Assembly: GCA_031213475.1 (NCBI GenBank) | Contig: JARUPZ010000025.1 | Span: 9,503,544-9,567,543, forward strand | Length of the DNA: 64,000 nt | Direction: 5' to 3' | From: Nereocystis luetkeana | Lineage: Eukaryota > Sar > Phaeophyceae > Laminariales > Laminariaceae | In this document: positions 19,271 to 32,300 of the stretch, one piece after another | Layout of the letters: every line of letters starts with the position of its first letter | Numbering within the stretch: position 1 is the first letter of the stretch | Notes under the pieces: generated by a model | Databases searched by the model: none | What the model was told of the DNA's origin: nothing | Seen by the model: the letters and a program-made list of their open reading frames with translations, nothing else | Program-made: the position numbers and the translations under genes

Positions 19271-20854
19271 TGATCTAGGCCGTGATCTGTCCTAGGTGTG
19301 AAAGGTTCATCACGCAGCTTGTCTCTCGTTCGAGATTGATCCCTGCCTGTTCTCGACAGAGAAGCCTTCACCTCGACTGGCAGGTGCTCCAGTGGTAAAA
19401 AATGGTCGAAACAATTAGGGTGCACAAAGTAAAAAAACAATATCCCCCAACGGATCTTTTGCACTTCACTTGAGGACTGATACAGGCCCTCACAGGAACT
19501 TGCAGTCCGTCGTTGAAGCATAGTCAGCGGGCAATATCCTTCCCCACGAGGGTAACCTCAAACAATACGTCAGGATGATCGTCGTCTTCGTGTTTACACT
19601 CGGCAAAGGAAATATTTTCTACGTATGTATACCAACTGCTGCCCACCCTACGAGTCCCTCATCAAGCACGCTCAGCGAAGCAAAAGTCCCGAGTTTCTTT
19701 TATACAAGATGCCAAATAAATATGAAGAGAGGTAGGAAGGCCGCAGGGGACAAAAGGTGTACCTCTAAGGGAAATAGGTGCTCGCTGTTGTGTGGGTGCA
19801 GGGAATACAGGCAGTCTCGTGAGCTACGTACCATGACAGCAGTCGACGCTTCCAACTTAAATATTGGGCCGCTTTTGTCTGGGCATGTTTCAAACGTTCC
19901 CGTATATTCCGCATCTGTATCTTGCGGTTACGAGCTACGCTAGGTGTCATCGTTGCTGTGTTGCCGTGCCATTAGCTTAACAACCCTTGTGGGAAGTTTC
20001 GTGTCCATCGATTGTGTACCATACGCGTTTGAGCGTGGTGTTCAAGTTCAAGGCTGGTAGAGGTTACGCCGCACCTCCCTGGGCATTCTGGGATTTGTCA
20101 TGAGCATCACTGCGTTGGCAGCATCTCGTTTGTTCGCAATAAGGCACGCAATTTGCTATTACTTGAGTTCCCAGATCAAGATGGTCATAACGTATGGATC
20201 TATGCTGCTATCCTCGGGCGTGCTACCCGTGTCCCGTCCGTGCTGCCGTGTTCTGTGGCGTGTATTCAGTTTGATCAGCCTAGAAACCACACCCGTTGTG
20301 CAACAGAGATTTTGGCTCAGGAACCATGGGTAGGGGAACCATGGGTAGGGGTCGAGAGATTGTTCGCGCGAAGCGCGAAAAAATAATGAAGGCGTTTTTC
20401 TCGGGCGAGCAAAAAAATGAAACACTTGATACTAATAATAGTGAGAAAAATTAGAAACAGGAAGGCTGGTCCAGCCTGAATTTCTTATTGGGGAAATGTA
20501 CGTTCTATACTGACTTCATTCAGTACAACCGCTAAGAAATTTCTTATTGTCGTGTCATTTATTTACTCTTTCAGTGGGCTCCTTTACGTATGTTCTGGTA
20601 CATAGGGCAAGATTATTTTGTTCAAAACGTTAGAAGTCGGCTTAAGTAATAGTGCATATCTGCTCGAGATAAAAACCGAGTGCAAAACGGTTTCTCACGT
20701 TGGATTACGTAGTTCTTTCCGGAAAGACTGGCAGTGCCGGTATATATGATGAAGGTGAAGGGTTGTGGGGGCGTCGTCACAAATATGGGCAACGAAAGAC
20801 TAGAAAATACATTCTGTACGACTGCAGCTACCTGCTCTAGAATTTTATCTCTGA
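19271..20854. other. No supported gene
   Basis: Mixed-composition DNA with only short, unsupported readings in all frames. A local duplication GAACCATGGGTAGGG occurs near 20,321-20,350. Confidence 0.4.
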
Positions 20855-21516
20855 GGGCCGGTCCTAACGTGGGCAAAAAAACGAAAAGCAAAACGAAATA
20901 AAACGAACAGACTTTCTTTCGTTTCTCGAACAAAACAGCAGGTCGAGTCTTGACGAGAAAAAAAAGGGAAAAAAAGAAACAAAAAGAAGACGCCGAGTCG
21001 ATTTTTTACGTCGTACCTGGTACAATTTTTCAGAATGACTCAACCGCCACAGCACGTTATTACCGGCGATAGCGCTCGACAGCAATAATGGTGGATAGAC
21101 TCAACGCGCACACGTGAGGCACCCTCCACAGCAGGCGGTTCTCGTGGTCCAACCCGCTCCCTCCGGAGTGCTCTAGAACTTGTGTATCGACCATCGCTGA
21201 TCGATGGCAGACGTTTAAATTTTGAGTGTGACTCATGTCGAAAAATATACCGCCACAGCCACTTCCTGATCCCCCGGTTTCTTGCGAGGGCACCCCATGG
21301 TGATTCCCTACCCATATGTGCTCGCACCGTGAGCAGACAAGCCGCGTGGGAGCCACATGCACTGGTTCAAGTCCTCTGGAACTTAAAAAAACGAATGGTG
21401 AAATCGGAGGTAACGGGATCTCTACTTCTATTTTTTTATTTGATCAATGAAACTCACGTGCTCTTTAGTTCTGTTCTTCTTTATTTCGTTTATTTTGCCC
21501 CCGTTAGGACCGGCCT
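20855..21516 (+). mobile_element. TIR element, family H1 (complete copy, 662 bp)
   Basis: The ends are GGGCCGGTCCTAACG and its inverse CGTTAGGACCGGCC, flanked by TGA on both sides (20,852-20,854 and 21,517-21,519), a 3-bp target duplication. The interior matches 15,178-15,810 and 50,156-50,976. There is no transposase, so it is non-autonomous. Short 3-bp TSDs with GGG/GGC ends recall the PIF/Harbinger group. Confidence 0.75.
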
Positions 21517-22490
21517 TGACGACACAGAACGACCACACATACATCAGACACTCACCGCAACGTGTCCGAAGGATGTGGTATCTCGTAAAATATACCACTA
21601 TGTTGAAAACATGGACACATGGAGAATTGTCTGGTAGTGTAATGGCGAAGTTCACTGCATTTTAGTCAACACACACAACGCAGGGTTACGTCGCCGTCGG
21701 CCTTCTCCAAGAAGGCATATTGGAATACACGGAAAACGCCGAGACGTAAATTAAGAGGTAGACAATTTTAATCGAAAAACGTATCTTCAGCAGCAGCCAG
21801 GGCTACACTAAATCCTGCACGTCAGCCCATGCTTAACGTCAGTGGCAACTAAAGACAATCGCCTCTGCGACCACGCCAGCCATATATAGATTCCTCGTAC
21901 GACCCAAGGACCAATGGGAACATCCAAGGAGGAAACTCATATTTCCTCTGCGTTCGTTTCCCGTCCCTGGGCGAGGGTCAGCAGGCACGATACGTCCTTG
22001 CTCGGCCAAATATGGACCCAGGGTCGAGCTGAGACCATCAACCCTTGCGTTGTGCGCAGCACTCCTGGTAACCTCCGGATTTCTTCATCGGTGTACGACC
22101 GTCATTCCCTCCGCCCACGCCCCCCTGGCGATATCCACCCGCAATGCGAGGACTCACATCTGCGCCCCTGCCCCCACCGTCCCGGCCGCGACCATAGGTG
22201 GCGCCAACGAATCCGCACTAAGGGGTTGGGAGTAAACATTCCAGGCGCGCAAAAAGAAGGCAAGAATAGGGTTGCCGCGACAGCGGTGAATGGTTGTGGC
22301 CCGAAGACGACTTCGAAGCGTTTCCGCCGATTTAAGTGAGCAGTCAATCTTGTTCATCCGAAAGGTACGCGCATATGACCCAGTTTACATATCACATTAT
22401 AGAACTTATATTTCTACATTAGGGCCGCTATCTATTTGTTGAAGAAATCTAGCTAGCCATCTCCCTGGCTACAAGAATACTCCTCATGCC
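21517..22490. other. No supported gene; possible 3' flank of the spliced gene
   Basis: An open reading of about 140 codons at 21,914-22,339 (+) has no motif and an uneven, Arg/His-rich composition. The minus-strand gene's likely stop is at 22,491. Confidence 0.35.
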
Positions 22491-24220
22491 TTAGCACGAT
22501 TCGTAACCGCGAGCTGGCTGCCAACACACGCACCGAAGTTAACGAGCCTCTAGATGTTGTTTCGATAGTTATACAAGCATCTACACCCGCCGCTCACCTG
22601 TGTATGCCTGTCGCCTGGTCGCATTAGACCCGCGACGTTGTCGTCCTGGCCAAGGGCGACACCGATCCACTCGTTGCCTGCTCTGGCTCCACGTGCAGCG
22701 TCGTCATCTCCGACATCAGCATTTTCTGGCAATGAATTAGGAAATTATGCGGTCCACGGCAGATGAGCATATATGACAGTGAAACCGAAGTCTCAATCAC
22801 ACGCAAGGGCTACACAATATCGTTCGCTTACATCAGAAGTGTCAAACTCCATCATACGCAAAAAAGTAGAACGTTTACACGCATGCCGCCATCCTTACGC
22901 CAGAGCCCCAGCAAACGACCAATGACTCACCTGCTCCCGTTGCGGTGTTCCCGGTAAGAAGGTCCTCGTTGTTCAAGTCGCCAGTGCCACCGCACCATCG
23001 TCCAGCGGTGGCTTGTAAGATCCCGCCTGCGGATGATATATACACCCTGCAACGCTATATCATCGAAAGAGGCGGGTTCAGCAGACTCTGGCCGTGTTTT
23101 GTCTTGGCCTACACCCCCCCCCCCCTCTCCCTCAACAGACTCTCCTCCTTCCTGGGCGGCACGCTCGCCTCCGCGGCTGCATCAAACCCCTCGGCACCGT
23201 CTGCTGCGATTTCCAGGTGGGAGGTAGGGCGCCGGTTCGGCGCGCTGCGCCCTTGCCTGCGGCAGTGGATACCGTATGTCGTTCCGTGCAACACTTGCTC
23301 GCCGCTTGCCCGGCCTTTCATCACACAGATATTGGCGGCGACCTGGCGGAACGGACGAAAGCACCTAGTAAAGTTTCCCTCATGCTCTTGACCGCTCCCC
23401 ACAGCCCGACCAGCTGCGTCCGGGCTTCCCCGTGACGGAGAACTTCACGCGCGGAGAGTAGCTGATGCTGTACAGGTGTACCTGTTTCGCGGACAGGGCA
23501 TAGACGATATCTGTTTCGTGGAGAGGGGCGTGGACGAGGGCGGGAAGGACGAGGGTACTTCTGTGTGTAGCACTTGAGAGGCGCTGGGCGTTACGGTTAC
23601 GTATTGCAGTGCCAGCATATTCGATGATAGAGCTTTGACCGGCCACCGTTTTCCCTCGATACATTTCGAACCAGGCGCCAGGTCCTCAGTTTCAGGGAAC
23701 GCAGAGGCAAGGAGATGGCACACTTCAAGTCGACCGTCGCTTTGCACAGAACGACCACGGTGGAGATATCATATAACCGTAGTCCTGTTGTGTGTCGTTG
23801 AGACGAGCGCTCGAGCGCTCGGGAGAACGGAATGGCGTTGTTAGGCAACTGCTTCCCCTGCAGGCATGCCGTCATAGCGGCGTGTTATCGAGACGAGTAT
23901 ATGCTACCAATTTCAACTTAGCGAGCGGGTGCAAGTATAAGGTACTCGCCGCTTCTACGCCGCAGCTGTTGAAAACCTGCGCAACATCCGTTTTGATGGC
24001 GGTACTAGTCAGCGCAGGGGGTCCATCGAGCAGAAAGGCGGTCGCCGTGCAAGTTGGTGCAAAGACAAAAGAGTGCAGGTATTCCTGCCACAAAAAAAGG
24101 ACACAGGAAAAAACGTACCCAGATGTTGTTAGTCATGGCACTCGTGGTTGGCTACGCTCACCTTAGTCGACCCTCGAGAGCAGCAGGGAACGTCTCCTTC
24201 GTGAACCCAGAAGGGGCCCT
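22491..24220 (-). CDS. Likely spliced host gene, product unknown (partial model)
   Basis: Exons recognised on the minus strand: 24220-24162, 24084-about 23908, then (after a part I cannot model) 23026-22931, 22725-22598 and 22517-22491, ending in TAA. Splice sites are good: donors AAG|GTGAGC, CAG|GTGAGT and CAG|GTGAGC; acceptors CACTTGCAG, TTTTTGTGGCAG, ATCCGCAG, ATTGCCAG and TTGGCAG. Phases agree: exons one and two join in frame with no stop, and the last three join in frame (a codon split G|AA). Their reading includes GRWCGGTGDLNNEDLL and NEWIGVALGQDDNVAGLM. Introns are short (77-205 bp). An open reading at 23,664-23,380 may be a middle exon. The start is not settled, and no known domain was recognised. 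The weak donor at 23908 is the least certain point. Confidence 0.45.
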
Positions 24221-24829
24221 CTGCAAGTGGAAGAGGAAGGGCATGCCGTGCTGGAGAGGTGCATTAATGGCCGCCCCCTTTTACTCCCCGAATCGACCGT
24301 CTCCCACCCGCGTCTACACTAAGAACCTCCTTATTTTCCACCCGGCTGGTCGCTCTTACGAAGGGCATGAAGCAGCGGCGGCGGCGGGGGGGAAGAACAC
24401 GATACTCGGTAGGGACTCCATCTCCAGCTTTTGGAGAAGAAGGGCCGGCTGGATCACACTATTAATAGCTGATCTCTGTCTCCTCCCGAAGCATTGGGCG
24501 GTCAGCACAGGAGTCATCTGGGGATGGGTTCAACAAGCGAGACGGACGACGGACGACCGGTAAAGGCGATGTCGAGTTTTGCAGAAAAACAAACTACGTC
24601 ACGCGTTCTGACGAAACAGGCAAGTCTACTCTAGACCACCGTCATAACACCTAAGTTGGTAGTTGTTTAGCTGTGCTCTGGATCAAGCGTGTATCATAAG
24701 AACAGACAATACGATGTACAACGCGCAGTTCAGCTGTGAGTACAACAGAATGGGCGGCTTCAAGCGGTTGCCCCCGGAGATCCTGAGCCTGACCTCGTAG
24801 GAGAGCTCGAGCTGCCCGGTCGGCTGCTT

Positions 24830-25170
24830 CTTGCTGCTACTGCTGCCCGGTCTGCTGCTATTGCTGCTGCTGCTGCTGTTACTGCTGCTGATGTGGTTGT
24901 TGTTGTCGTTGTTGCTGCTGCTGCTGCTTGCTTGCTGTTGATGGTGCTGGCACTGGTGCTTCTCTCTGTAGCACCAATAGCACGGCCTTCCTGTTGTATT
25001 CGGCTGCTTTGCGAGTGCTGCTGCTGGAGGCTGTTGGTACTCCTCCTGGCGCTGCTTCTCCTCTTCGGCGTCTGAAGCCTGACACGAAGAGCTCTGGCTG
25101 CCTGGACTGCTGTTGCTGCTACTGCTGCTGTTGCTGTGCTGCTGCTGTACCGTTACTGCTCTGCTGCTGA
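24830..25170. repeat. CTG/CAG triplet-rich tract
   Basis: Interrupted (CTG)n runs, for example at 24,857-24,890, 24,910-24,930 and 25,105-25,140. They give Leu-rich readings on + and Gln-rich readings on -. No motif or start supports a real protein. Confidence 0.75.
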
Positions 25171-26256
25171 TGATGTGTTGGCGCCGCGAGGGAGCTGCCG
25201 CTCGTACACGAAGAAACTTGATAGCCCAGTGATTTCGGAGTGATTTCGGGGGGATTTCGGCCTCTTGGGCAATGACGTGCGCCGACTTTAAAACCCGTAC
25301 TCTTATCTCACTCGGTAAACCGTGTCAAATTGTCGGGTTTGACCAATGAGAGTGCGCCGACTTTAAGATTCGAACCCGACCTATAGGCGCAGTGCCGAGA
25401 TTTTAGAAAAAAATATTTTGCTGCTTCACCCCGACTGACGAATTCTGCCATAAAATATCGAAACCCCTATTTTGTGCGAGCGTGCCGGTGTCCCGTCCCC
25501 TTTTGGTTCGCATTTCGATTTGTCGCTACTTCGAGCGAAGTCGGTAGGCACCGACCAACGTCACCCTCGTCTGTAGGACCTCTATTCACGATGAGATAGT
25601 CAAGGGTAAATCTCTGGGCGAGCTGATGGGGTGGGTCCTGGTCGCTAATGCCGCACTCAAGGAGGCTGGCTGGTTTTGGACAAACATCACTTTTTTTCGA
25701 AGGGGTGATGAGTGATGTGTTACGTCCACCAGCGGTAGCAACGCTGCAATGATCGGGCCTGCAAGGCGACTATGAACAGACAACAACAGCGCTAGCGACA
25801 GCGACAGCTGTACCATGGTGAGAGTGTACGAGTTGGCGCCTCTGCGCGGCAGAGTGCCCATGTTCTTTGAAGCCTGCAGCCTTTTGGCTTTTACGTGTAG
25901 GCCAGCTATATATGGCGTGACAGATAGCTCTGCTGTAGATGGTTTTGTCGCGATGTCGAGGTTTCCCCTCCTTGTAGATGCCGTACCCTTACCCAAAGGA
26001 GACCGGGGGGGCATTGCTTACTCAAAGTCCGTATTGCCTCCTCTCAGTCTATGTTGGCGCGGGCATCATATTTCCAATCGCAACTCGGGGCCCCTTCTCC
26101 GCGACGACCACTTTCGACGCGACCACAAAAAACGTGTACGAGTACGAGCATATATGTTTTAGTTTTTTATAAAATAGGGCTGAGATTGGTATTTGGAATC
26201 GCATAGAAAACGATGACTTTGGTCTTTGTTTTTTTGTTTGTTTTTATTTTTAAAAG
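25171..26256. other. No clear gene; one minus-strand open reading
   Basis: A GTGCGCCGACTTTAA motif occurs twice (near 25,276 and 25,350). On the minus strand 26,014-25,586 is open for about 142 codons and includes a hydrophobic run (SLALLLSVHSRLAGPIIAAL) that could be a membrane segment or signal anchor. I recognise no family and cannot show that it is expressed. Confidence 0.25.
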
Positions 26257-26279
26257 CCCCCCCCCCAAAGGGGGGGGGG
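26257..26279. repeat. C10-AAA-G10 perfect hairpin
   Basis: Ten C, three A and ten G form a perfect inverted repeat with a 3-nt loop, preceded by a T-rich tract. The G-rich strand could also form other structures. Confidence 0.85.
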
Positions 26280-26299
26280 AGTACTTGTGTCGGAATTGA

Positions 26300-26560
26300 G
26301 AGTTGGAGAGTGGCCCACCTATAAGGTGAAACAGATAGAGGTGTAAGACATGGTGTCACTTCACATTGGAAGTTAAGTGGACCTAAGTAGATACCTACTG
26401 TAGTAGCTACTAGTCCCCCCTAGGAGGTGGAACAGATACGGATGTACGACATGGCATAACTTCACATTGGAAGCTTTAGTGGCGGACCCAAGTAGATACC
26501 TGGTACTTAATAGTCTTCCCTAGGAGATGGAATAGATACCAGTGTACCATAGATAGTTGT
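26300..26560. repeat. Short tandem repeat of ~100 bp units
   Basis: The block AGGTGAAACAGATAG...ACATGG recurs about every 100 bp (near 26,327, 26,427 and 26,524) together with CTTCACATTGGAAG. About 2.5 diverged units. Confidence 0.65.
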
Positions 26561-26924
26561 CTCCAGAGGATACTTGAATACCTTGTGTGCTGATTTTTTT
26601 TGTTGGGAATACAACGATGCTGATTTCCCCGAAACTCTGTTCGTACAAAGTATACGAACAATGAATCTTCAACTATCCCGATTTGCACCAAATCAACAGG
26701 TCCTACATCGACGATGCTCAAGAAGACCAAGAAACACAAACAATATGTTGAGCGAGCGGCGCACATTAATCATTATGTATGCACTCGTGTATCCCTTCTC
26801 CTTGTTTTCGAGACCTGACGGCTGGAATTCACGTCTTGTTCAATAAGTACCGCTCGGTAGTGCTTTGAAGTGGAGACTCAAGGAGCTGTTATCTGTATCA
26901 AGTGCGCCGCTTGGTATTATGCTC

Positions 26925-27126
26925 TGTTTGATCACAGGAGCTGTCGGACGCGTGCACGTGATACACGCGTGGTCTACACCATGATCGTTGAGGAAGAGCA
27001 AATAAAATACTAGTTACTATAAGCCAAACACAACACACACCAGGTGGATCAATACCTTTCTGTCAGAGACCCCACCACATAAACCACACACAGGAGGTAA
27101 GCCGCACCAAGATTATCACCGGCTGC
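26925..27126 (-). repeat. Outer element 3' LTR, distal piece
   Basis: Starts TGTTTGATCACAGG and matches the low-coordinate half of the LTR at 39,713-40,120. It ends in CTGC, the target duplicated by the inner insertion. Confidence 0.85.
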
Positions 27127-27631
27127 TGTTACAGCTGCCTCCTCTTGTGTGCCGCTACCGGCTCGGTCTCACCTCAATAGCCAGCTGTTGTCGTTCGTTG
27201 AGAGAGTCCTTCTGGGGATTTCCTCCGTTCCTCGCTCCCGAATCCTCTCTGGCCACGGGGTGGCCAGACGCCACGCGAGTTGAGTGTTGGTATTGCTCAG
27301 CAAGTGCGACGTGTGATTAACAGACAGGCACGTGATAGGCGGTAATCATGCACGCTGTGTGAACAGGATATGGTTTGACTTGTTTCTTTCGACAGAGCAC
27401 CCGTATCGACCATTACAGCCGATACGGGGTTTCCATGACTCAGACAAGCCCCCCCCCGCCGGGGACACTCCGTTGAATACCTACATCGATATGACAGCGA
27501 ACCATCCTACGGCTTTACCGCTGCCTTACACGATGCACCCTCCGTGCGTCACTGGTCAGGTAGGCCGACGTATATCACAGAATACCCTGTCGCCCACCTG
27601 GGCGACTCCTGGAGCCCGTAACGCTGCAACA
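27127..27631 (-). repeat. Inner element 3' LTR (505 bp)
   Basis: Nearly the same as 36,054-36,594 but without a 36-bp segment present there. Ends are TG...CA. Confidence 0.85.
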
Positions 27632-27849
27632 CCCCCCCTGCCCGACGCATAACTATCGTCGGTACACAGCGGGTATCCCGGCCACTACCCGGTAACAGCA
27701 TGGGCAACTCCTCCTATATATCCCCGACGAACCGGCTGCCGCGTCCTTCCTTGTCCGTTCGACGATTAACGAGCTTCGGCCACGTACGGACATCCCCGAT
27801 GCTCGTGACGCGACTCCTACGCCTTCCGCCGCTCGACGGAAGTGATTCG

Positions 27850-28227
27850 CTACGCCCCGGTCCAATGCTCGTGCGCCCGATTCGCGTGGATGCCTTCCCT
27901 TCCGCGTTTACTGGCCACTTCCTTGATCAAGACCCTGTTACCCCCCAGCGTCTGCTCACCCGGGGAACTCCTCTGGGTTGCCGCGTCGTCCCGCGCTCTT
28001 CTGGAGCTCTTTTCCCCTGCTGTCTCTTGAGTATCCCTCTCTGCATCCAGAACATCTGCTGCCTCCCCGCCACGAAATTGGACGAATTCACGCCCCATGT
28101 CGTTCGGCCGCTCATGGAATATCTTGAATTCACGCCTAATGTGCTCCGGCCGCTCATGGAAGATCTTGAGTTTGGCTGTCAATACCCTAACACCAGCAGT
28201 GCAATCGATGATTTCGTCGAAACTCAT
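27850..28227 (-). CDS. Open reading in inner LTR element, charged protein, unrecognised
   Basis: An ATG-started reading of 125 codons in the sense direction of the inner element. The sequence is highly charged and holds a short internal duplication (KIFHERPEHIRREF then KIFHERPNDMGREF). It may be the remains of an element protein or chance. No family recognised. Confidence 0.3.
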   Translation of the reverse strand: MSFDEIIDCTAGVRVLTAKLKIFHERPEHIRREFKIFHERPNDMGREFVQFRGGEAADVLDAERDTQETAGEKSSRRARDDAATQRSSPGEQTLGGNRVLIKEVASKRGREGIHANRAHEHWTGA

Positions 28228-28269
28228 TTTTGCAAGCTCTGTGTGAAACTTCGCTAAGAAACGTTTGGT

Positions 28270-29320
28270 GCACCCCTACTGTGGTCGTTTGAAGATACTG
28301 ACGTTTGACTCCAAGAAAGTAAGTCGTTGAAGGTTCAGACGTTCACGCCACCCCCTCAAGTACTGACGTGACTCCGAGTAAGCAAGTCGTTTGAAGGCCC
28401 TGACATTCACGCCACGTTTGAAGGTACTCGCGTGACTCCGAGTAAGTAAGTCGTTTGAAGGCACTGACGTTCACGCCACGTTTGAAGGTACTGACATGAC
28501 TCCGAGTAAGTAAGTCGTTTGAGGGCACTGACGTTCACGCCACCTTCACTGACGTGCCTCCGAGTAAGTAAGTCGTTTGAAGGCACTGACGTTCACGCCA
28601 CGTTTGAAGGTACTGACGTGACTCTGAGTAAGTAAGTCGTTTGAAGGTACTGACGTGCACGCCACGTTTGAAGGTACTGACGTTTGACTCCGAGTAAGTA
28701 AGTCGTTTGAAGGCACTGACATTCACGCCACCTTCACGCCACCCCCCCAACTACTGACGTGACTCCGCATAAGTAAGCCGTTTGAAGGCACTGCCGTTCA
28801 CGCCACGTTTGAAGGTTCTGACATGACTCCGAGTCAGTAAGTCGTTTGAAGGCACTGACGTTCACGCCACGTTTGAAGGTACTGACGTGACTCCGAGTAA
28901 GTAAGTCGTTTGAAGGTACTGACGTGCACGCCATGTGTGAAGGTACTGACGTTTGACTCCGAGTAAGTAAGTCGTTTGAAGTCATTGACGTTCACGCCAC
29001 CTTCACGCCACCCCCCCAAGTACTGACGTGACTACGCGTAAGTAAGCCGTTTGAAGGCACTGACGTTCACGCCACGTTTGAAGGTACTGACATGACTCCG
29101 AGTAAGTAAGTCGTTTCAAGGCACTGACGTGCCTCCGAGTAAGTCAGTCGTTTGAAGGCACTGACGTTCACGCCACGTTTGAAGGTACTGACGTGACTCC
29201 GAGTAAGTAAGTCGTTTGAAGGCACTGACGTTCACGCCACGTTTGAAGGTACTGACATGACTCCGAGTAACTAAGCCGTTTCAAGGCACTGACGTTTACG
29301 CCACCTTTACGCCACCCCCC
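28270..29320. repeat. 64-bp minisatellite (about 16 units)
   Basis: The unit contains AAGTCGTTTGAAGGCACTG, ACGTTCACGCCACGTTTG and TGACTCCGAGTAAGT. The spacing of TCGTTT landmarks is 64 bp (28,451, 28,515) with some shorter units (58 bp to 28,573). The period is not a multiple of three, so the readings it produces are not proteins. It lies within the inner LTR element. Confidence 0.9.
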
Positions 29321-32300
29321 CAGCTCCAACAGTGTCAACTGGTGAGACCCTTTCGTGCTAAAACTAATTCATGAGTAATCAAACGTCATCCATCCACTAC
29401 CACTTCCAGATCGTACCCCTTGTATAACGGTTTTCGTGAAAGTAGTTGTAGAAAGGTGGTGACAAACACCCCCCCATCACGGAAACTACCTACTGCCTAT
29501 TGGCATCCCAATCCCACCTTTCGCTTCGTGTCTCCAGCACTGGGGCACTAATCTTGGAGAGTCAAATAGGAAGGTATCCTGCTCGGTTACCCCATGCCCA
29601 CAGCATGGTTTCCAGCATTAGTCAAGCAATCTAGAATTCCTCCAACCGTTCTTCTCCGATCAGGCGGATCACCCGATGCTTGGAGACGGACGACAAAACA
29701 GGTGCGTGGTACGCTCAACCACTTCACGATCGCGTTCGCAAATGAAGGGAACCTTTAGTTTGGGCATTGGGCATATGTGGCCTCGCCTTTACAGAAGTGC
29801 CCTCCCAATGCGGGGACGAAGCACTCGGAAATTAGGGTCAACCTTATGTACATGTACAGCAGTGCAGTACTCAAACGGTGAAGATGCCCAATCGTCATTG
29901 GGAATCATGTCAGATACTTGAACAAAGTCAAGCTCGGTTGATTCTCCGTTCACTGCGTCAGCGACTAAGACGGCGCATGAGTATGCGCGCTGGGGAGGGG
30001 CTTTGTTTTCCTATCGGAAACTACCAGGTTTTCTCTCCTCAGTTTGATTTGCATTGTGTATCTCGTATCCACCGCTTAGGATGCATGTATTTGCTCTGGA
30101 AGAGCAGTCACCCTTGTTACAGGCAAAGCGCTCCGGATAGAGGCCAGCGCTCCGAGGTCCTTTCGGCACGAATGTGAAAAAAGCGCCTGTTTTCACGGTT
30201 TTCCAATATTCGTGCATGGTACTATCAAGTAACTGTTCACGCATCCCCCAGTATTCGGGCGCTATGATCACGGGATAGCAACTATTTATGTGTGTGATCC
30301 CCGATTATGTGATACAAACTGCTGTGTTGACATCCTGGTAGTCGATAATCTAGTGCCGGGTGGTTTGTAACTACCAGTACTAATATGCCCGGTGCCACTA
30401 GGTTGATAGGTTTTATTTATTCGTTGGTGTCGCATTGCTATCTCTCTCTGCTCTTGGACGGAATGTGTGCGTCGTGGCTGCCGTATCCAGTGTGATGTGA
30501 TACCAGCTCGGTATGCTGAAGATACTATACATACTTTACAGCAGTCGGGACGAATAAGGTAATGCGGCCGTATGTGTTCCACTCGTACTCTGCACGTATT
30601 GTGTATGTGTTCTTCACCTTAAACCATTATTTCTACCCGTCGAAATCCAGCACAACCAGTGTCCGTGCCCTTTATTTGATCCTAGAGAGAGATTTTTCCT
30701 GTGGTCACAAACTACACAGTCATCACAATATACGTGGATTTCTTGAAAGTTCCATGTTTGCCAGCCGACAATGCACGTTGTTGTCCAGGGGTTCATCGTT
30801 TAAAAGGGTGGTTATGTACGCCAAAACGGCGTAAGGCTCGACATTGTTAGTTTCCGTTATCACCTACCCGAGCAAACGGTCCACGAGAGCATGCGTGTAT
30901 TAGTACGTACGGCACCTTTGGCTTGTATCGACAACTGTTGGTTGCATTCGGTTTTGAAGACATTATGTGGTCAATCGCATGCAGACATTTACTAACGAAC
31001 ACGCAAGTAAGTGTGTCCGATCATGAAAAACGTTCGAACATACGAGCACGAGCAACATGTAATTGGAGCACGAGCAACGAGTATGCCTGCATGCATTGAC
31101 CAGACAAGTATGTTCAAGTCTTACGAAACAAACAGGCAGAGCACCATCGGCAGCGTGAATACATAACAGCATATCACCCGAATCACCGTTCTACAAGGCA
31201 GGCATCACCGAAAACATGTGTATGTATGCATATAACGAGTATCCCATTACATAGTATGCAAAATGGAACGTGGGAGCATAGAAAGAACACGATCACCTCA
31301 TATCATAGTTTTGCAAACATTCCCATCGCCTGGGTTGTCCGTTCTTATTTCTTATAATTGACGGACTAATCATGTGCGCGGAAGCTATAACATAGTATGC
31401 AAAATAGAACTTGGGATGATACAAAGACCACGATCACCCTCATATCACAGTTTTGCAAACATTCCCATCGCTTGGGTTGTCCATTCTTATTTCTTATAAA
31501 TGACGGACTAAGTATGTGCGCGGAAGCTAATGAGTATGGTTGTTTCCTATGGCCAGGTACCAGGTCAAAAGACCAGAAAAAGCCAGTGAAATGCCAACGT
31601 ACCGGGTGAGAAGACCCGAACGGGTGAAACATGTGGAATTCCAACGTATCGGGCACTTGGAGGCCATAACAACGCGCTATGACTCTCGTTGTGTGCCCTC
31701 AGTTGTTTCCACGTAGCTTTCATTTACACCCGAATAGTAACCTACCGTACACTGCACAGCTGAACGGCTTCCCAACAACATTACTTTGCTCCGATAGTAA
31801 GGGACACTCATCCCGTATGTGTGTAGGGGCGTGTGGGGCCGAAGTTAAACGTCTCCTCGCTTGTGAAAGCAAGAGGAACGATGGACCCAAGGATCTAGAG
31901 AGCTTTTGCCGTGCGACCTTCAGTCCCATGAACGGTTATATTGATAGTCGTATGAATACTGGATTTACTGTGGATACATCCTCCACGTATGATGTGTGGC
32001 CTTCGACTAAAAATCGTCATTTCTACCCAGCTTCATCACCGTAGTATGCCCCGTATGAACACCAGATACCTGGTACCATGGTACTCGTGTACATAAAGTG
32101 GTATCGGGGGGATCCTTGAAGCAGCCGAACGGTTCATGATGAGGTGGCACGAGGCTGAGGATGAGATGAGTAGGCAGCGCCGCGCATCCGCCGTGGATGG
32201 TGCCCAAGGGAACGGGGGGGGAGGGGGCAACAGGAGAAGAAGTGGCAGAAAGCCCGACCAAGGGAATGCGGAGAGGGGGGGGAACAAGAGGGGTAGAAGG

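Noticed and set aside
24879..25170. Poly-Gln or poly-Leu proteins in the CTG tract
   Set aside because: Simple triplet repeat without flanking domain, start context or splice support.
25345..25385. tRNA-like T-loop (GGTTCGAAT on the minus strand)
   Set aside because: The flanking bases do not pair as a T-stem and no acceptor or anticodon arms can be drawn.
28276..29019. Several short readings with TFKRGVNVSAFKRL repeats
   Set aside because: Produced by the 64-bp minisatellite, whose period does not keep a frame.
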